Assembly: GCA_949284415.1 (NCBI GenBank)
Contig: CASDVM010000003.1
Location: 50,805 to 114,804 of the forward strand
DNA from: an uncultured bacterium
GTDB taxonomy: Bacteria; Cyanobacteriota; Vampirovibrionia; Gastranaerophilales; Gastranaerophilaceae
Length of the DNA: 64,000 nucleotides
Direction of reading: 5' to 3'
Below, piece by piece: positions 40,969 through 48,563 of this stretch. Position numbers and translations under genes: made by a program. The notes under the pieces are model-generated. The model was given only the letters and a program-made list of their open reading frames with translations. It did no database searches and had not been told where the DNA came from. The stretch's first letter is position 1. Each line of letters starts with the position of its first letter.

Positions 40969-41466
40969 TTATATTTCTTCTTTACCGTCAATCTTAATGT
41001 TTTTAAATACATCCAATCTCGGGTCGGATAAATTTTCTTCTTTCAGAAATTTATTCCCATTACAATTTATACCACAAACTTTCTTATTTGGTAAATTTAA
41101 TATTACAGATTGATACAATAAGTCATAAATATCAATTTCATCAGCGCCGTCAAGATCTGTTACAAACTGTCCTTCTTTGAGTTCGAACTCCTGCCCGTAA
41201 TCGTCAAGCAGAGCTTTTTTCGCAAACATTTCGTCTATATCAAAATCAATTTTGTATTCAAATTCTTTCAAGCATAAATCACATTCAAGCTTTACAATTC
41301 CCTTAACATTTCCTGTTATTTCCATAAATTCTCCGAGAGATTTTATTTTTAAATCGGAAGTTATAGGGGTGATGCAATTTATTCCTTCAATGTTATCCTC
41401 AAAATGAAAGTCAATTTCTTTTGACGAAGAGTTTTCCACTTCTTCGATTGAAATTTTGTAAGTCAT
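40969..41466 (-). CDS. DUF177/YceD-family protein
   Basis: A 165-residue acidic protein with 'GNVKGIVKLECDLCLKEFEYKIDFDIDEMF' (C-x2-C) and 'DIYDLLYQSVILNLPNKKVC', the DUF177 signature. Members are linked to 23S rRNA accumulation and nearly always precede rpmF, as here (33 nt). No enzymatic motif. Confidence 0.88.
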   Translation of the reverse strand: MTYKISIEEVENSSSKEIDFHFEDNIEGINCITPITSDLKIKSLGEFMEITGNVKGIVKLECDLCLKEFEYKIDFDIDEMFAKKALLDDYGQEFELKEGQFVTDLDGADEIDIYDLLYQSVILNLPNKKVCGINCNGNKFLKEENLSDPRLDVFKNIKIDGKEEI

Positions 41467-41473
41467 AACAAAT

Positions 41474-41725
41474 TTATCCTACGTACTGTTCTTCCTGAAT
41501 TGCAAGAGCCGCAATCTGGTTTGATATAAAGGAAACCTTTTTCAATGGTCCGAGAGTTTCTTTTTCTATCAAAACTGCAGAAGTGCTTTTTATAGATTGC
41601 TGTAATTCCGCATAAAGTTCTTCGGGTTTTTCAACATAAAGAACTAAAGGTGCTGTCGAACCTTTCAGAAAAACTAATACAGAAATTCTTTTTTTAATAT
41701 TTTGTGCATTAAATTGTTGTGCCAT
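41474..41725 (-). CDS. Small hypothetical protein opening the ribosomal/fab operon
   Basis: An 83-residue protein ('NIKKRISVLVFLKGSTAPLVLYVEKPEELYAELQ...IAALAIQEEQYVG') of predicted alpha/beta fold without signal peptide. Starts at 41725 with AAAAGGAG; an in-frame ATG at 41758 lies at the predicted transcription start. First gene of the operon running to fabF; not recognised. Confidence 0.62.
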   Translation of the reverse strand: MAQQFNAQNIKKRISVLVFLKGSTAPLVLYVEKPEELYAELQQSIKSTSAVLIEKETLGPLKKVSFISNQIAALAIQEEQYVG

Positions 41726-41763
41726 TTTCACACTCCTTTTATTCACTTTTACAAGCATAATGA

Positions 41764-41793
41764 ATTATAACTTAAAAGCTTATATATTGTCAA
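41764..41793 (-). promoter_or_regulatory. Main promoter of the DUF177-rpmF-fab operon
   Basis: TTGACA (41788-41793), an 18-bp spacer and TATAAT (41764-41769) on the minus strand: both hexamers are perfect consensus. Transcription should start near 41757, leaving a ~32-nt leader before 41725. Confidence 0.85.
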
Positions 41794-41814
41794 TTTTATA
41801 ACATAATATATGTT

Positions 41815-42180
41815 ATTGGAAGATGCCCCTCTCTCGGGAGAGGGATAAAGGGAGAGGGTTTTGTTATGCGGGAACTGTGCGTCCCCGCACCCCGCACTTA
41901 ATTTCTTTCTTTTTGTTGCGATGCAAAAAGAAAGAAATTAAGCAAAGAAAGAAAAACACGCTGACCGTTTAATCTGCACTAAACTCAACCTGAGCGGATG
42001 AACTCGCTATATTTTTGTCATTCCGAACTTGTTTCGGAATCTTTTTTACCGCTCAAACAGCATCCGCTTTGCTGCTGTTTCATTAAGTGCAGATTATTAC
42101 CCCGCATCCCTGCCCTCTCCCACAAGGAGAGAGGGAGATTATATTTCGTGCGCTTTTGCGCGCCGTAATGACTTATTCTC
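41815..42180. repeat. Composite multi-hairpin intergenic repeat region
   Basis: No gene. It holds mirrored purine/pyrimidine blocks (CCCTCTC...GAGAGGG at both ends), a perfect 18-bp hairpin (41898-41915 with 41924-41941, 8-nt loop), a hairpin ATTCCGAA/TTCGGAAT (42020-42040) followed by CTTTTTT, and an outer pair AATCTGCACT (41971-41980) with AGTGCAGATT (42086-42095). This mosaic resembles REP/MITE-type repeats common between genes. Confidence 0.65.
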
Positions 42181-42217
42181 CTATTTACTTATTCACTTCA
42201 AATAACATATATTATGT

Positions 42218-42255
42218 AAAAAACGGAACCGCTTTTATAGACAGTTCCGTTTTTT
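42218..42255. terminator. Terminator of tpiA
   Basis: AAAAAACGGAAC paired with GTTCCGTTTTTT, 14-nt loop, U tracts on both strands; 22 nt after the tpiA stop. Confidence 0.88.
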
Positions 42256-42276
42256 ATATCTTATCATTTATTAAAA

Positions 42277-43077
42277 TTAATGAACAAGTGAAAGTTTCAT
42301 TGTTTTTTCGATAATTTCATTTAAGCTGTCAGCTTTTAATGAAGCTCCGCCGATTAAAGCGCCGTCAATATCTGATTTAGACATTTGTTCTTCAATTGTT
42401 GAAGGTTTAACGGATCCGCCGTAAAGAATTCTGATAGAATCAGCAGCTTGTGCTCCGGCAACTTCTTTAACCACACTTCTAATCATTGCAATAACTCTGT
42501 TAGCTTCATCAGCATCGCAGGTTTTGCCTGTACCGATAGCCCATATAGGTTCATAAGCAATAACTGATTTTGCAACATCTTCTGATGAAATTCCGTCTAA
42601 TGCAGCTTTAATCTGTCCTGCAATCCAGCTGTCTGTAACACCTGCTTCTCTTTGTTCAAGAGTTTCACCGCAGCAGATGATAGGGATAAGTCCGCCTGCT
42701 AAAATTGCTTTAGCTTTTTTGTTAATCATTTCATCTGTTTCCGAGAAATATTGTCTTCTTTCAGAGTGGCCGATAATTACATAGTCGCAACCTGCATCTT
42801 TCAACATTTCAACAGAGATTTCACCCGTGTAAGCACCTGATTTTTCCCAGTGGCAGTTCTGGCCTGCGATAGAAATTTTATTGCCGCCGCATCCGCAATC
42901 ACATTTTACGGCTTCTACTGCTGAAATTGATGTAAATACCGGAGCAATAACAATTGTCGGTAATTCAACAGCTGTGTAATCTTTTACAAAATTTTTAACA
43001 CCTTCAAAAACTTCTTTAGCTTCTGAACGGCACAAATTCATTTTCCAGTTTCCTGCAATAATAGGTTTTCTTGTCAT
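42277..43077 (-). CDS. tpiA: Triose-phosphate isomerase
   Basis: A 266-residue TIM barrel interconverting DHAP and glyceraldehyde-3-phosphate. Lys in 'IIAGNWKMNLC' (~13), His in 'VIIGHSERRQYF' (~103), catalytic Glu in 'VIAYEPIWAIGTG' (~175), phosphate loop 'YGGSVKPS' and 'GALIGGASLK'. A Cys/Gly-rich insertion ('KCDCGCGGNK', ~residues 59-68) is unusual. Ribosome site AGGAGAG. Confidence 0.97.
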   Translation of the reverse strand: MTRKPIIAGNWKMNLCRSEAKEVFEGVKNFVKDYTAVELPTIVIAPVFTSISAVEAVKCDCGCGGNKISIAGQNCHWEKSGAYTGEISVEMLKDAGCDYVIIGHSERRQYFSETDEMINKKAKAILAGGLIPIICCGETLEQREAGVTDSWIAGQIKAALDGISSEDVAKSVIAYEPIWAIGTGKTCDADEANRVIAMIRSVVKEVAGAQAADSIRILYGGSVKPSTIEEQMSKSDIDGALIGGASLKADSLNEIIEKTMKLSLVH

Positions 43078-43133
43078 AGTAACTCTCCTTTTTTATCCTT
43101 TTTATAAATAATCCTGTTACTTAGTCTTTATCA

Positions 43134-43153
43134 GAGGCTGCGCCTCCTTTTTT
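43134..43153 (+). terminator. Small + strand terminator-like hairpin
   Basis: GAGGC-TGC-GCCTC followed by CTTTTTTA, ~60 nt upstream of tpiA. No + strand gene ends here; it could limit antisense transcription into the tpiA promoter or structure the tpiA leader. Confidence 0.4.
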
Positions 43154-43216
43154 AATGCCAAATTACATTAATATTATATGAGGAAAATATTTTATTGCAA
43201 TCATACATAAAAAGAC

Positions 43217-43245
43217 TTGAAATTTATAAAAACATGATTTATAAT
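43217..43245 (+). promoter_or_regulatory. Promoter of the putative antitoxin RNA
   Basis: TTGAAA (43217-43222), a 17-bp spacer and a perfect TATAAT (43240-43245). No ORF follows on this strand; the transcript would start near 43252 and run opposite to the small toxin gene. Confidence 0.75.
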
Positions 43246-43256
43246 AAAGAAAAGGG

Positions 43257-43279
43257 CGGGACAAGTTCCAGCTTGCCCC
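43257..43279 (-). terminator. Terminator of the toxin mRNA
   Basis: GGGGCAAG paired with CTTGTCCC (one G-U) around CTGGAA, followed on the minus strand by GCCCTTTTCTTT. Lies 15 nt after the toxin stop. Confidence 0.65.
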
Positions 43280-43293
43280 ATTAAAAGCCCCTG

Positions 43294-43359
43294 TTATGAT
43301 TGTTTTAGAACTAGTAGTATCAAAAAGATTATTACTAGTTCTTCTGTATTTACAATCAT
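43294..43359 (-). CDS. 21-residue hydrophobic peptide, probable type I toxin
   Basis: A 21-codon ORF: six polar N-terminal residues including two Glu, then an uninterrupted hydrophobic helix 'LVIIFLILLVL' and a K-Q-S end, the layout of small membrane toxins (TxpA/BsrG/Fst class size or smaller). The ribosome site is exceptionally strong: AAGGAGGGAGGTGA, with GGAGG 8 nt before the ATG. The mRNA has a likely promoter at 43449-43477 (~80-nt leader) and a terminator at 43257-43279. A convergent antisense RNA covers the whole ORF. Peptide too short for homology; call rests on architecture. Alternative: a small membrane regulator. Confidence 0.62.
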   Translation of the reverse strand: MIVNTEELVIIFLILLVLKQS

Positions 43360-43448
43360 TTTTATCACCTCCCTCCTTTTTCAGTTTAACAAATTTACAG
43401 TTTGAGCCGCAAAGGTATGGATATGATATCAGGGCTTGCCAGTTTACA

Positions 43449-43477
43449 ATTTTAAATTTTATCAATAATAAAGGCAA
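43449..43477 (-). promoter_or_regulatory. Promoter of the putative toxin mRNA
   Basis: TTGCCT (43472-43477), a 17-bp spacer and TAAAAT (43449-43454) on the minus strand, giving a ~83-nt 5' leader, long as is typical for translationally masked type I toxins. Confidence 0.55.
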
Positions 43478-43493
43478 TATTATTAAAATAATG

Positions 43494-43778
43494 CTAATCT
43501 TTTTTCTCGAAAATTGTTGTTCTTAAAAGCAACAATTTTGCTTTGCCATCAGGTAAATTTAATTCATTAATAAAATTATTTAGTAATTTTTTATATTCTT
43601 TTAAATAGTCTTTAATTATGAAAATGTAATCGACAACATCTGCAATTTTAGGCGGTTCAAAATCATTATCCAGTGCAACAAGAAGCATGTTGATAAGACT
43701 TTCAATGTTGTTAATATTTTCTTTTATACTTTCAAATTTCTGCTTAAATTGATTTTCTTCTTTTTCATTATCATTCAT
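43494..43778 (-). CDS. Small helical hypothetical protein divergent from HTH regulators
   Basis: A 94-residue acidic, all-helical protein ('EENQFKQKFESIKENINNIESLINMLLVALDND...VDYIFIIKDYLKEYKKLLNNFINEL'). Starts at 43778 (AGGT 6 nt upstream); longer frames run across the palindrome at 43806-43829. Divergent from the HTH gene and probably under the same operator. Could be an antirepressor, antitoxin partner or unrelated; not recognised. Confidence 0.6.
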   Translation of the reverse strand: MNDNEKEENQFKQKFESIKENINNIESLINMLLVALDNDFEPPKIADVVDYIFIIKDYLKEYKKLLNNFINELNLPDGKAKLLLLRTTIFEKKD

Positions 43779-43805
43779 ATTTTGACCTAATGTTTTATTA
43801 ATTGC

Positions 43806-43829
43806 AATCATTACACATGTGTAATGATT
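43806..43829. promoter_or_regulatory. Perfect 24-bp palindrome, operator for the adjacent HTH protein
   Basis: Half-site AATCATTACACA mirrored exactly about 43817/43818, lying between the divergent genes at 43778 and 43860. An extra half-site-like CATTACA occurs at ~43850. Typical dimer-binding operator for XRE repressors. Confidence 0.75.
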
Positions 43830-43859
43830 TAAAACTATTATACATTTACCATTACATAT

Positions 43860-44111
43860 ATGCAAGAGGAAGATAAAATTTTATTACAATTATTTGGTAA
43901 TAAACTGAAAAAATTAAGAGAAGAAAAGTATGAGTCTCTTAACAAATTTGCTTTTGACAATACTTTATTGACCTCTGCAACAATCAGCAGGATTGAAAAT
44001 GCTAATGTTGATTTTAAATTTACAACACTCATAAAAATTGCTAATGCACTTGATATAACTCCAGGTGAACTTTTAAAAGATATAAATTTTAAATATAATG
44101 ATTTTGATTAA
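43860..44111 (+). CDS. XRE-family HTH regulator 1
   Basis: An 83-residue single-domain DNA-binding protein: 'LFGNKLKKLREEKYESLNKFAFDNTLLTSATISRIENANVDFKFTTLIKIANALDITPGELLKD', a full HTH_3 fold (~residues 9-72). Likely autoregulates through the 24-bp palindrome immediately upstream. Ends 3 nt before the next HTH gene. Confidence 0.85.
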   Translation: MQEEDKILLQLFGNKLKKLREEKYESLNKFAFDNTLLTSATISRIENANVDFKFTTLIKIANALDITPGELLKDINFKYNDFD

Positions 44112-44114
44112 GTG

Positions 44115-44360
44115 ATGCATAAAAATTTACAAGAAGATGAATATAATAATTTTTTAACTAGATTAGGGAAAAATATAAAAGAAACACGTAAATCAGCAAT
44201 GCTTTCACAGGAACAACTTGCATTTAATATAGATTCCGCAAGAAATTATATCGGATGCATAGAGCGGGCTGAAAAAGTGGCAAGTTTAAAAACGTTGTTT
44301 AAAATAGCAAAAGTTCTAAATACCACTGTTGAAAATTTATTGAAAAATACAATGGAATAA
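44115..44360 (+). CDS. XRE-family HTH regulator 2
   Basis: An 81-residue protein with the HTH 'LGKNIKETRKSAMLSQEQLAFNIDSARNYIGCIERAEKVASLKTLFKIAKVLNTTVENLLKN'. Its ATG (or a GTG at 44112) directly follows the stop of regulator 1, so the two are co-translated. Two tandem XRE regulators with different recognition helices suggest a small switch; partner and targets unknown. Confidence 0.85.
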   Translation: MHKNLQEDEYNNFLTRLGKNIKETRKSAMLSQEQLAFNIDSARNYIGCIERAEKVASLKTLFKIAKVLNTTVENLLKNTME

Positions 44361-44381
44361 TTTTTATGCTACAATAAACTT

Positions 44382-45035
44382 ATGTTTACAGGGATTGTGG
44401 AAGAAACAGGATTTATAAAAAGCTTTGACGGGAAAAAACTTGTCATTGAATGTAAAAATATACTTGACGGTACAAAAATCGGCGACAGTATTGCAATTGA
44501 CGGTTGCTGTCAGACAGTTACGGCAATGTCATCAAATACGTTCAGCGCTGATGTTAGTTCTGAAACTTTAAGGATTACAAAAGGATTTAAAACAGGGGAG
44601 TGTGTTAATCTTGAACGTGCATTACTCCCGCAAGAGTTAATTGAAAATGTTTCCGCTGCCGGCAAAGAGGGCTACGTGCGTAGCACACGATCAACAAGAA
44701 TGGGCGGTCATATTGTACAAGGACATGTTGACGGAACGGCAAAGTATCTCGGGGATATGACGTTTGAAGTTTCTAAAGACCTTGATAAATATATTGTCTA
44801 TAAGGGTTCAATTACGGTAAACGGTGTTAGCTTAACTGTTTCTAAAAATCAAAATAATACATTCGCTGTTGCAATAATCCCGCACACGTTAGAAAATACC
44901 AATCTTAAATATCTTAAAACAGGCGACCTTGTAAATATTGAAACAGATATTTTAGGACGGTATGTTGAAAAATTTTTATCAAGGCAAAATAATAATATTA
45001 CGGAAGATTTTTTGAAAGAAAACGGGTTTATGTAA
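44382..45035 (+). CDS. ribE: Riboflavin synthase alpha chain
   Basis: A 217-residue protein with two lumazine-binding repeats: 'MFTGIVEETGFIKS...GDSIAIDGCCQTVTAM' and 'GGHIVQGHVDGTAKYL...GSITVNGVSLTV'. Dismutates 6,7-dimethyl-8-ribityllumazine to riboflavin. TACAAT ends 6 nt before the ATG with no ribosome site, so no FMN riboswitch leader is possible from this promoter. ribBA follows 1 nt downstream. Confidence 0.96.
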   Translation: MFTGIVEETGFIKSFDGKKLVIECKNILDGTKIGDSIAIDGCCQTVTAMSSNTFSADVSSETLRITKGFKTGECVNLERALLPQELIENVSAAGKEGYVRSTRSTRMGGHIVQGHVDGTAKYLGDMTFEVSKDLDKYIVYKGSITVNGVSLTVSKNQNNTFAVAIIPHTLENTNLKYLKTGDLVNIETDILGRYVEKFLSRQNNNITEDFLKENGFM

Positions 45036-45036
45036 A

Positions 45037-46245
45037 ATGGAAAACTTTAAATTTGATAGCATAGAATCTGCTCTGGAAGATTTTAAAAACGGAAAAATGA
45101 TTATCGTTGCAGACGATGAAGACAGAGAAAACGAAGGCGATTTAATCTGTTCGGGACAGATGGTTACGCCTGAAATTATAAAATTTATGGCAGAGAATGC
45201 AAAAGGGCTTATCTGTCTTGCAATATCCCCGGAAATTGCAGAAAAAATGAACCTGCCGCAAATGGTAGAACAAAACAGCGAGTCAATGAAAACAGCTTTT
45301 ACCATAAGCATTGACGCAGCTGAAAAATACGGAGTAACAACAGGGATTTCGGCATTTGACAGAGCAAAGACAATTGAAGTTTGTCTTGCACCTGATGCTC
45401 AGCCGTCTGATCTTCGCCGTCCGGGGCACATGTTTCCTTGTGTAGCAAGAAAGGGAGGCGTTTTAACCCGCACAGGCCATACAGAAGCCGTTGTTGATTT
45501 AGCACGGCTCTGCGGTCATATTCCCGCAGGTCCGATGTGCGAAATTATGGGTAAAGACGGGCACATGGCAAAACGTGATGAACTCTATGAATTTGCACAG
45601 GAACACGGGATAAAATTTATCTCGGTTGCAGAATTAATCGCCTACCGCCTGAAATCGGAAAAAATTGTAACCCGCGAAGCAGAAGCGCATCTGCCGACTC
45701 AATTCGGCGAATTTGAAATTTACGGCTACGTAAACCATATTACGGGACAGGAAAGTGTTGCGTTAGTGAAAGATGACGGCTCTGATAAAGTTCCCTTAAT
45801 CCGTGTTCACAGCGAATGTCTGACAGGCGACATCTTCCACAGCCTGAAATGCGACTGCAATTATCAGCTCCACAGCGCTCTGGAAATGATTAACGAATAC
45901 GGGAAAGGCGCACTGATTTATATGAAAGGACACGAAGGCCGAGGAATAGGAATTATCAATAAAATTAAAGCTTACCATCTTCAGGAAGAAGGACAGGACA
46001 CGGTCGAGGCAAATATTTCTCTAGGCTTCAAAGCTGACCTGAGAGATTACGGCATGGGTGCACAAATTATAAGGGATTTAGGCTTTAATAATTTTAAACT
46101 CATTACAAATAACCCGAAAAAAATCATCGGTTTGAAGGGTTACGGGCTGACTGTTCATGATATAGTTAAAATACCCCCGTATATTAATAAGTTCAACAAA
46201 AGATATATGGAAACAAAAAAAGAAAAAATGCATCACATGCTGTAA
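45037..46245 (+). CDS. ribBA: Bifunctional DHBP synthase/GTP cyclohydrolase II
   Basis: A 402-residue fusion. RibB half: 'MIIVADDEDRENEGDLI', 'DRAKTIEVCLAPDAQPSDLRRPGHMFPCVARKGGVLTRTGHTEAVVDL'. RibA half from ~210: 'LIRVHSECLTGDIFHSLKCDCNYQL' with the zinc cysteines, 'MKGHEGRGIGIINKI', 'DLRDYGMGAQIIRDLG'. Makes both riboflavin precursors. Co-transcribed with ribE; ribH is not in the window. Confidence 0.97.
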   Translation: MENFKFDSIESALEDFKNGKMIIVADDEDRENEGDLICSGQMVTPEIIKFMAENAKGLICLAISPEIAEKMNLPQMVEQNSESMKTAFTISIDAAEKYGVTTGISAFDRAKTIEVCLAPDAQPSDLRRPGHMFPCVARKGGVLTRTGHTEAVVDLARLCGHIPAGPMCEIMGKDGHMAKRDELYEFAQEHGIKFISVAELIAYRLKSEKIVTREAEAHLPTQFGEFEIYGYVNHITGQESVALVKDDGSDKVPLIRVHSECLTGDIFHSLKCDCNYQLHSALEMINEYGKGALIYMKGHEGRGIGIINKIKAYHLQEEGQDTVEANISLGFKADLRDYGMGAQIIRDLGFNNFKLITNNPKKIIGLKGYGLTVHDIVKIPPYINKFNKRYMETKKEKMHHML

Positions 46246-46262
46246 CAATAAGGAATTAGGAA

Positions 46263-47252
46263 ATGGACAACAACAACTTTGAAGCAAGATTATTAACCGC
46301 AGATGACTATAAAGGATTTGCAACGGTATACAATGACTTTAGAGACAGAGCTGTTGATGAATACAAATTTGAACTTGAACCATTAGGGTTTGATGATTTT
46401 GTTGATGCGGTTGAAAAAAAACTTATCGAATGTGTTGTCCTGTTTGAAAGCTCAATTCCTGTCGCATTCCTTGTTTATACAACTGCGATATCAGAGGCTA
46501 TTGAGTTAAATATAATCCACTCATTCAAAATGGAAAATATGATTGAACGCGGAATGTACTTAATAAAAAAATTCCTTGAGCTTACAAAATCCGAAAGATA
46601 TGATAAAGTTGTATGTTACCCGATGCTCGGCGAACAAAAAAATCTTATAGCCGACATTGCCCGCTACGGTTTCAAATTTGTAGGAATTGCAGTATTAAGA
46701 TTTATGATGTCAGGGACAAACTCACGTGATATATTGAAAATCACACAATTATCACAGCTTGACAGCGAATACCGCCTTGTTGACTGGCAGGACAAATATT
46801 TTGAAGATGCTGTGGAAGTTGTTCAGGAAGGATTCGAAACTTCTGCCGATGCCCTGTTTGACCCCAGATTTAAAACATTAGACGGCACCCGCGATATTAT
46901 TACAAAAATTGTTAAAAATATCTATGCAGAATTTCTGCCGGAAGCAACAACCGTAATGCTTTATAACAATATTCCCGTGGGATTTTGTTTCATGAATCTT
47001 ACAGGCGGAAGAATTGCAAATATCCCGATAGTTGCAATAAGAAAAGAACATCAGGGTAAGGGTTTGTCAAAACACATGCTGAAAAAATCCGTTGAATCTC
47101 TTATCCGCATGGCAGACAACGGCGAACGCCCGATTACGGAAGTTAATACAACAACCGAAACAAATAATTTTCAGGCGCTGAAAATGTACAGACATCTCGG
47201 TTTTAAAGAAGATTACAATTATCCTCAGGCTTATCTTCCCGTAAAAGATTAG
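46263..47252 (+). CDS. GNAT-family N-acetyltransferase
   Basis: A 329-residue protein. The C-terminal half has the GNAT acetyl-CoA motif 'IPIVAIRKEHQGKGLSKHMLKKSVESLIR' (~residues 257-285, Q-x2-G-x-G like loop) and the terminal 'NNFQALKMYRHLGFKEDYNY'. The N-terminal half appears to be a second, degenerate GNAT-like domain. Substrate unknown. Ribosome site AGGAATTAGGAA; 17 nt after ribBA, possibly co-transcribed. Confidence 0.8.
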   Translation: MDNNNFEARLLTADDYKGFATVYNDFRDRAVDEYKFELEPLGFDDFVDAVEKKLIECVVLFESSIPVAFLVYTTAISEAIELNIIHSFKMENMIERGMYLIKKFLELTKSERYDKVVCYPMLGEQKNLIADIARYGFKFVGIAVLRFMMSGTNSRDILKITQLSQLDSEYRLVDWQDKYFEDAVEVVQEGFETSADALFDPRFKTLDGTRDIITKIVKNIYAEFLPEATTVMLYNNIPVGFCFMNLTGGRIANIPIVAIRKEHQGKGLSKHMLKKSVESLIRMADNGERPITEVNTTTETNNFQALKMYRHLGFKEDYNYPQAYLPVKD

Positions 47253-47394
47253 TATTTGAGGTTTATTTAACTTTTTCACTATCTCGTTGTGTATTAAACG
47301 GCTTTTAACAAGTACAAAAATCTTAGAACTGATTTGGGATTTATAAATAAATTACCTGCTGGACAAAGAAAAAAAAATCATTATAATTAAAGCT

Positions 47395-48516
47395 ATGGCA
47401 GATTTGAATTTGGGGTATTTAATTTCAAAATTTGTAAACTATCAGGCAGTAAACACTCAAAGACAAGCCGCCTCAAATAAGCCTGCTCAAAGCTCTTTTA
47501 CCCCCGCGCCGCAACCTGCAGCACCTGCATCCGGTGCTCCTCAGAGTGCAGCTTATACAAAACAAACAGCAAACATGGCAGGGATAGATCAGTCCGTTTA
47601 TGTTAAAGAAATGATGAACCTGCCAAAAAATTTGAATGAACTCTTATACATTCTGCAAAAAAATATTACCCTTGCCCAATTTAACCAGCAGTTTGCAAGG
47701 CAAATAGCAATGCAAAAAAATTCTCTATCACAGACACAGGCTCAAATTCTTGCACAATTACAGGGAATGTCGCTTACGGAAGCTCAAAATATGCTCCTGA
47801 CAGGCAACAAAGCGATATTAAACCAGCTGCAAAACTCAATAAGAAACCTCGCAATTTCTTCAAACGGGTTGATAAATCTTTCCGAAGTCGCATCAATGAT
47901 ACAGGCAAACGGAAAAGAGGCGATAGCAAAACTTATAACAGCAATGGCAAATTCTGCAAAGCTCGGGCTTACCGACTTAAGCCAGATGAAAGATACTGCT
48001 AAACTCATAAATGCAAGTATTGCGGCAGCTTCCCAAAACGATTCCGCACAAACAATGAAACTTTTAATGCTTTTATATCTTCCCTGGCTTCCGCTTCAGG
48101 AGGGTGTAGGTTTTGATCTGGAGATAGAAGCAGGTGAAAATTCCGAAGGTTCCGACAGCATTCTTGTAATAACAATAACAACCTTGAATTACGGAACAGT
48201 AACGGCAACACTGATTCTTGAAAGCTCAAATTCAGTCCACGTAAATATAGAATGTGTGAAAGAATTTCCTAAAGACGAACTTTTGATGCGTATAGAAGGA
48301 GATGAAAAACATTATTCAATGGAATCCGTTGTATCTTTTGAAACTTCAGCACAAACAACCGTTAACGAAGCACAGGAAAAACCGCAGGCAAAAATTAATA
48401 TGAGCAATACAAATGAAATTAATCCCTATCTCCTTTTGATGTCTCACACAATAATAAGACATGTTATAGAAATTGACAAAAATACCTCAATAGGTGTAAT
48501 ATCTCATGTAGACTAA
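47395..48516 (+). CDS. Large hypothetical protein, Gln/Ala-rich
   Basis: A 373-residue protein without signal peptide. A Pro/Ala/Gln-rich linker (residues ~20-60) precedes a long helical part ('NQQFARQIAMQKNSLSQTQAQILAQL...'), then a beta-rich C-terminal domain (from ~225: 'FDLEIEAGENSEGSDSILVITITTLNYGTVTATLILES...VHVNIECV'). The combination resembles flagellar hook-length/FliK-like C-terminal domains only loosely; I do not claim that. TATAAT ends 7 nt before the ATG. Confidence 0.6.
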   Translation: MADLNLGYLISKFVNYQAVNTQRQAASNKPAQSSFTPAPQPAAPASGAPQSAAYTKQTANMAGIDQSVYVKEMMNLPKNLNELLYILQKNITLAQFNQQFARQIAMQKNSLSQTQAQILAQLQGMSLTEAQNMLLTGNKAILNQLQNSIRNLAISSNGLINLSEVASMIQANGKEAIAKLITAMANSAKLGLTDLSQMKDTAKLINASIAAASQNDSAQTMKLLMLLYLPWLPLQEGVGFDLEIEAGENSEGSDSILVITITTLNYGTVTATLILESSNSVHVNIECVKEFPKDELLMRIEGDEKHYSMESVVSFETSAQTTVNEAQEKPQAKINMSNTNEINPYLLLMSHTIIRHVIEIDKNTSIGVISHVD

Positions 48517-48563
48517 GCTTAAATTATAAATAACGAGATTGATTTGCAAGGAGGATAAAGAAA

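Larger units (their letters stand above)
43252..43364 (+). ncRNA. Putative antisense antitoxin RNA (~110 nt)
   Basis: Starts after a consensus promoter and ends at a long imperfect hairpin (ATGATTGT...ACAATCAT outer arms, AGAACTAGTA/TACTAGTTCT inner arms, 43297-43359) followed by TTTTTA, an intrinsic terminator. It also begins with a hairpin that is the complement of the toxin's terminator. It would be fully complementary to the toxin coding region and mRNA 3' end, as in txpA/ratA- or bsrG/SR4-type systems. No transcript data; inferred from architecture. Confidence 0.6.

Noticed and set aside
42087..42314. 75-codon ORF with 'PHPCPLPQGER'
   Set aside because: This peptide is a common translation artefact of purine/pyrimidine intergenic repeats; the frame lies in the hairpin mosaic and overlaps the tpiA terminator.
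43163..43477. 104-codon minus-strand ORF across the toxin locus and its + strand counterpart
   Set aside because: No ribosome site for the long frame, no domain-like sequence, and both are crossed by two terminators and two promoters that make better sense of the region.
44341..44382. FMN riboswitch upstream of ribE
   Set aside because: The promoter lies 6 nt before the start codon and the preceding HTH gene ends 21 nt upstream; there is no room or sequence for the aptamer.
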